Source of the DNA: an uncultured Bacillaceae bacterium
Lineage (GTDB): Bacteria > Bacillota > Bacilli > Bacillales > Amphibacillaceae
Assembly: GCA_945639745.1 (NCBI GenBank)
Contig: CALZEK010000103.1
Coordinates: forward strand, 1 to 5,674
DNA: 5,674 nt
Direction: 5' to 3'
Shown here in pieces: positions 5,575 to 5,674 of the stretch (positions within the stretch are counted from its first letter, which is position 1; every line of letters starts with the position of its first letter). Under the pieces are notes generated by a model, which worked only from the letters and a program-made list of their open reading frames with translations, ran no database searches and was not told where the DNA came from. The position numbers and the translations under genes are program-made.

Positions 5575-5639
5575 GCTCCTTTGTAGCATAACATTATACT
5601 ACTCATAACTACGACCAAAGGAAGCCTAAGTGTCGTAGT
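5575..5639 (-). ncRNA. preQ1-II-like riboswitch (COG4708 RNA motif) in the queT leader
   Basis: On the minus strand an 8-bp hairpin (5632-5639 with 5608-5615) encloses a 16-nt loop containing CUUAG and then CUUCCUUUG. A second hairpin follows (5583-5602, eight pairs including one G-U, 4-nt loop). Immediately after it comes AAAGGA (5577-5582), which can pair perfectly with UCCUUU (5617-5622) in the first loop to form an H-type pseudoknot. This P2/P3/P4 layout, the CUUAG loop and the pseudoknot over AAAGGAG match the preQ1-II class, known to sit upstream of COG4708 (queT) genes. Ligand binding would hide the Shine-Dalgarno and switch off translation. The loop is longer than in the examples I recall, so I call it preQ1-II-like. 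Confidence 0.78.
5576..5582 (-). promoter_or_regulatory. queT: Ribosome binding site of queT within the riboswitch pseudoknot
   Basis: AAAGGAG on the minus strand, 11 nt before the ATG at 5564. Its first six bases are the 3' partner of the predicted pseudoknot, so accessibility should depend on ligand. It also decides the start against the longer open frame. Confidence 0.75.
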
Positions 5640-5643
5640 GTTG

Positions 5644-5672
5644 ATTTTAATAACCAACTAAATTAGTGTCTT
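5644..5672 (-). promoter_or_regulatory. Candidate promoter of queT
   Basis: On the minus strand AAGACA (5667-5672, four of six consensus bases) and TAAAAT (5644-5649, five of six) are separated by 17 bp. Transcription would begin near 5637, at the 5' strand of the first riboswitch hairpin, which may be slightly too late for the full stem. Another promoter could lie beyond the window edge. Confidence 0.4.
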
Positions 5673-5674
5673 AT

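Noticed and set aside
5565..5657. 31-codon upstream extension of the queT reading frame
   Set aside because: It runs through the structured leader RNA, has no ribosome binding site, and the ATG at 5564 with AAAGGAG upstream matches the normal QueT start.

Overview
The window comes from an AT-rich, low-GC Gram-positive bacterium (Bacillota). The evidence is AT-rich intergenic DNA, strong AGGAG/GGAGG ribosome binding sites, sigma-A type promoters, intrinsic terminators with U-tracts, and protein families common in Staphylococcaceae and Lactobacillales. I cannot name the genus. The preQ1-II type leader in front of queT would fit Lactobacillales, where that riboswitch class was first described, but the proteins would also fit Staphylococcus or Macrococcus relatives.

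Layout, left to right. Positions 1-448 (- strand) hold the N-terminal 149 residues of a PIG3-like quinone oxidoreductase that runs off the left edge. Positions 577-1305 (-) encode a DUF2161 protein with a PD-(D/E)XK nuclease-like N-terminal half and a winged-helix-like C-terminal half. It lies 8 nt downstream of a nitronate monooxygenase gene (1314-2336, -), and its Shine-Dalgarno overlaps the upstream stop codon, so these two are almost certainly one operon. No terminator is visible before the quinone oxidoreductase, so it may receive read-through. A divergent promoter region (2337-2477) separates this block from a group A FAD monooxygenase (2478-3608, +). A stem-loop at 3619-3645 lies between that gene and a convergent polytopic membrane protein (3651-4868, -), and its U-tract serves the membrane protein gene. 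The membrane protein has a consensus promoter followed by a 24-bp inverted repeat that resembles CsoR/CstR-family operators. A second terminator (4982-5014) follows queT (5049-5564, -), a queuosine-precursor transporter. queT is preceded by a hairpin plus pseudoknot leader that matches the preQ1-II riboswitch architecture and can sequester the ribosome binding site.

Functionally, the left half is a set of flavin- or NAD(P)H-dependent redox enzymes that could deal with quinones, nitronates and aromatic compounds, with an uncharacterised nuclease-fold protein embedded among them. The right half has two membrane proteins with separate controls: a putative sulfur- or metal-responsive repressor site for one and a preQ1-sensing RNA for the other. 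The points most worth a second look are the CsoR/CstR-like operator in front of a membrane protein with a single cysteine in a CPG motif, the preQ1-II-like leader, and the coupling of DUF2161 to nitronate monooxygenase. No mobile element, CRISPR array, tRNA or rRNA is visible, and no gene-free stretch exceeds 300 bases.
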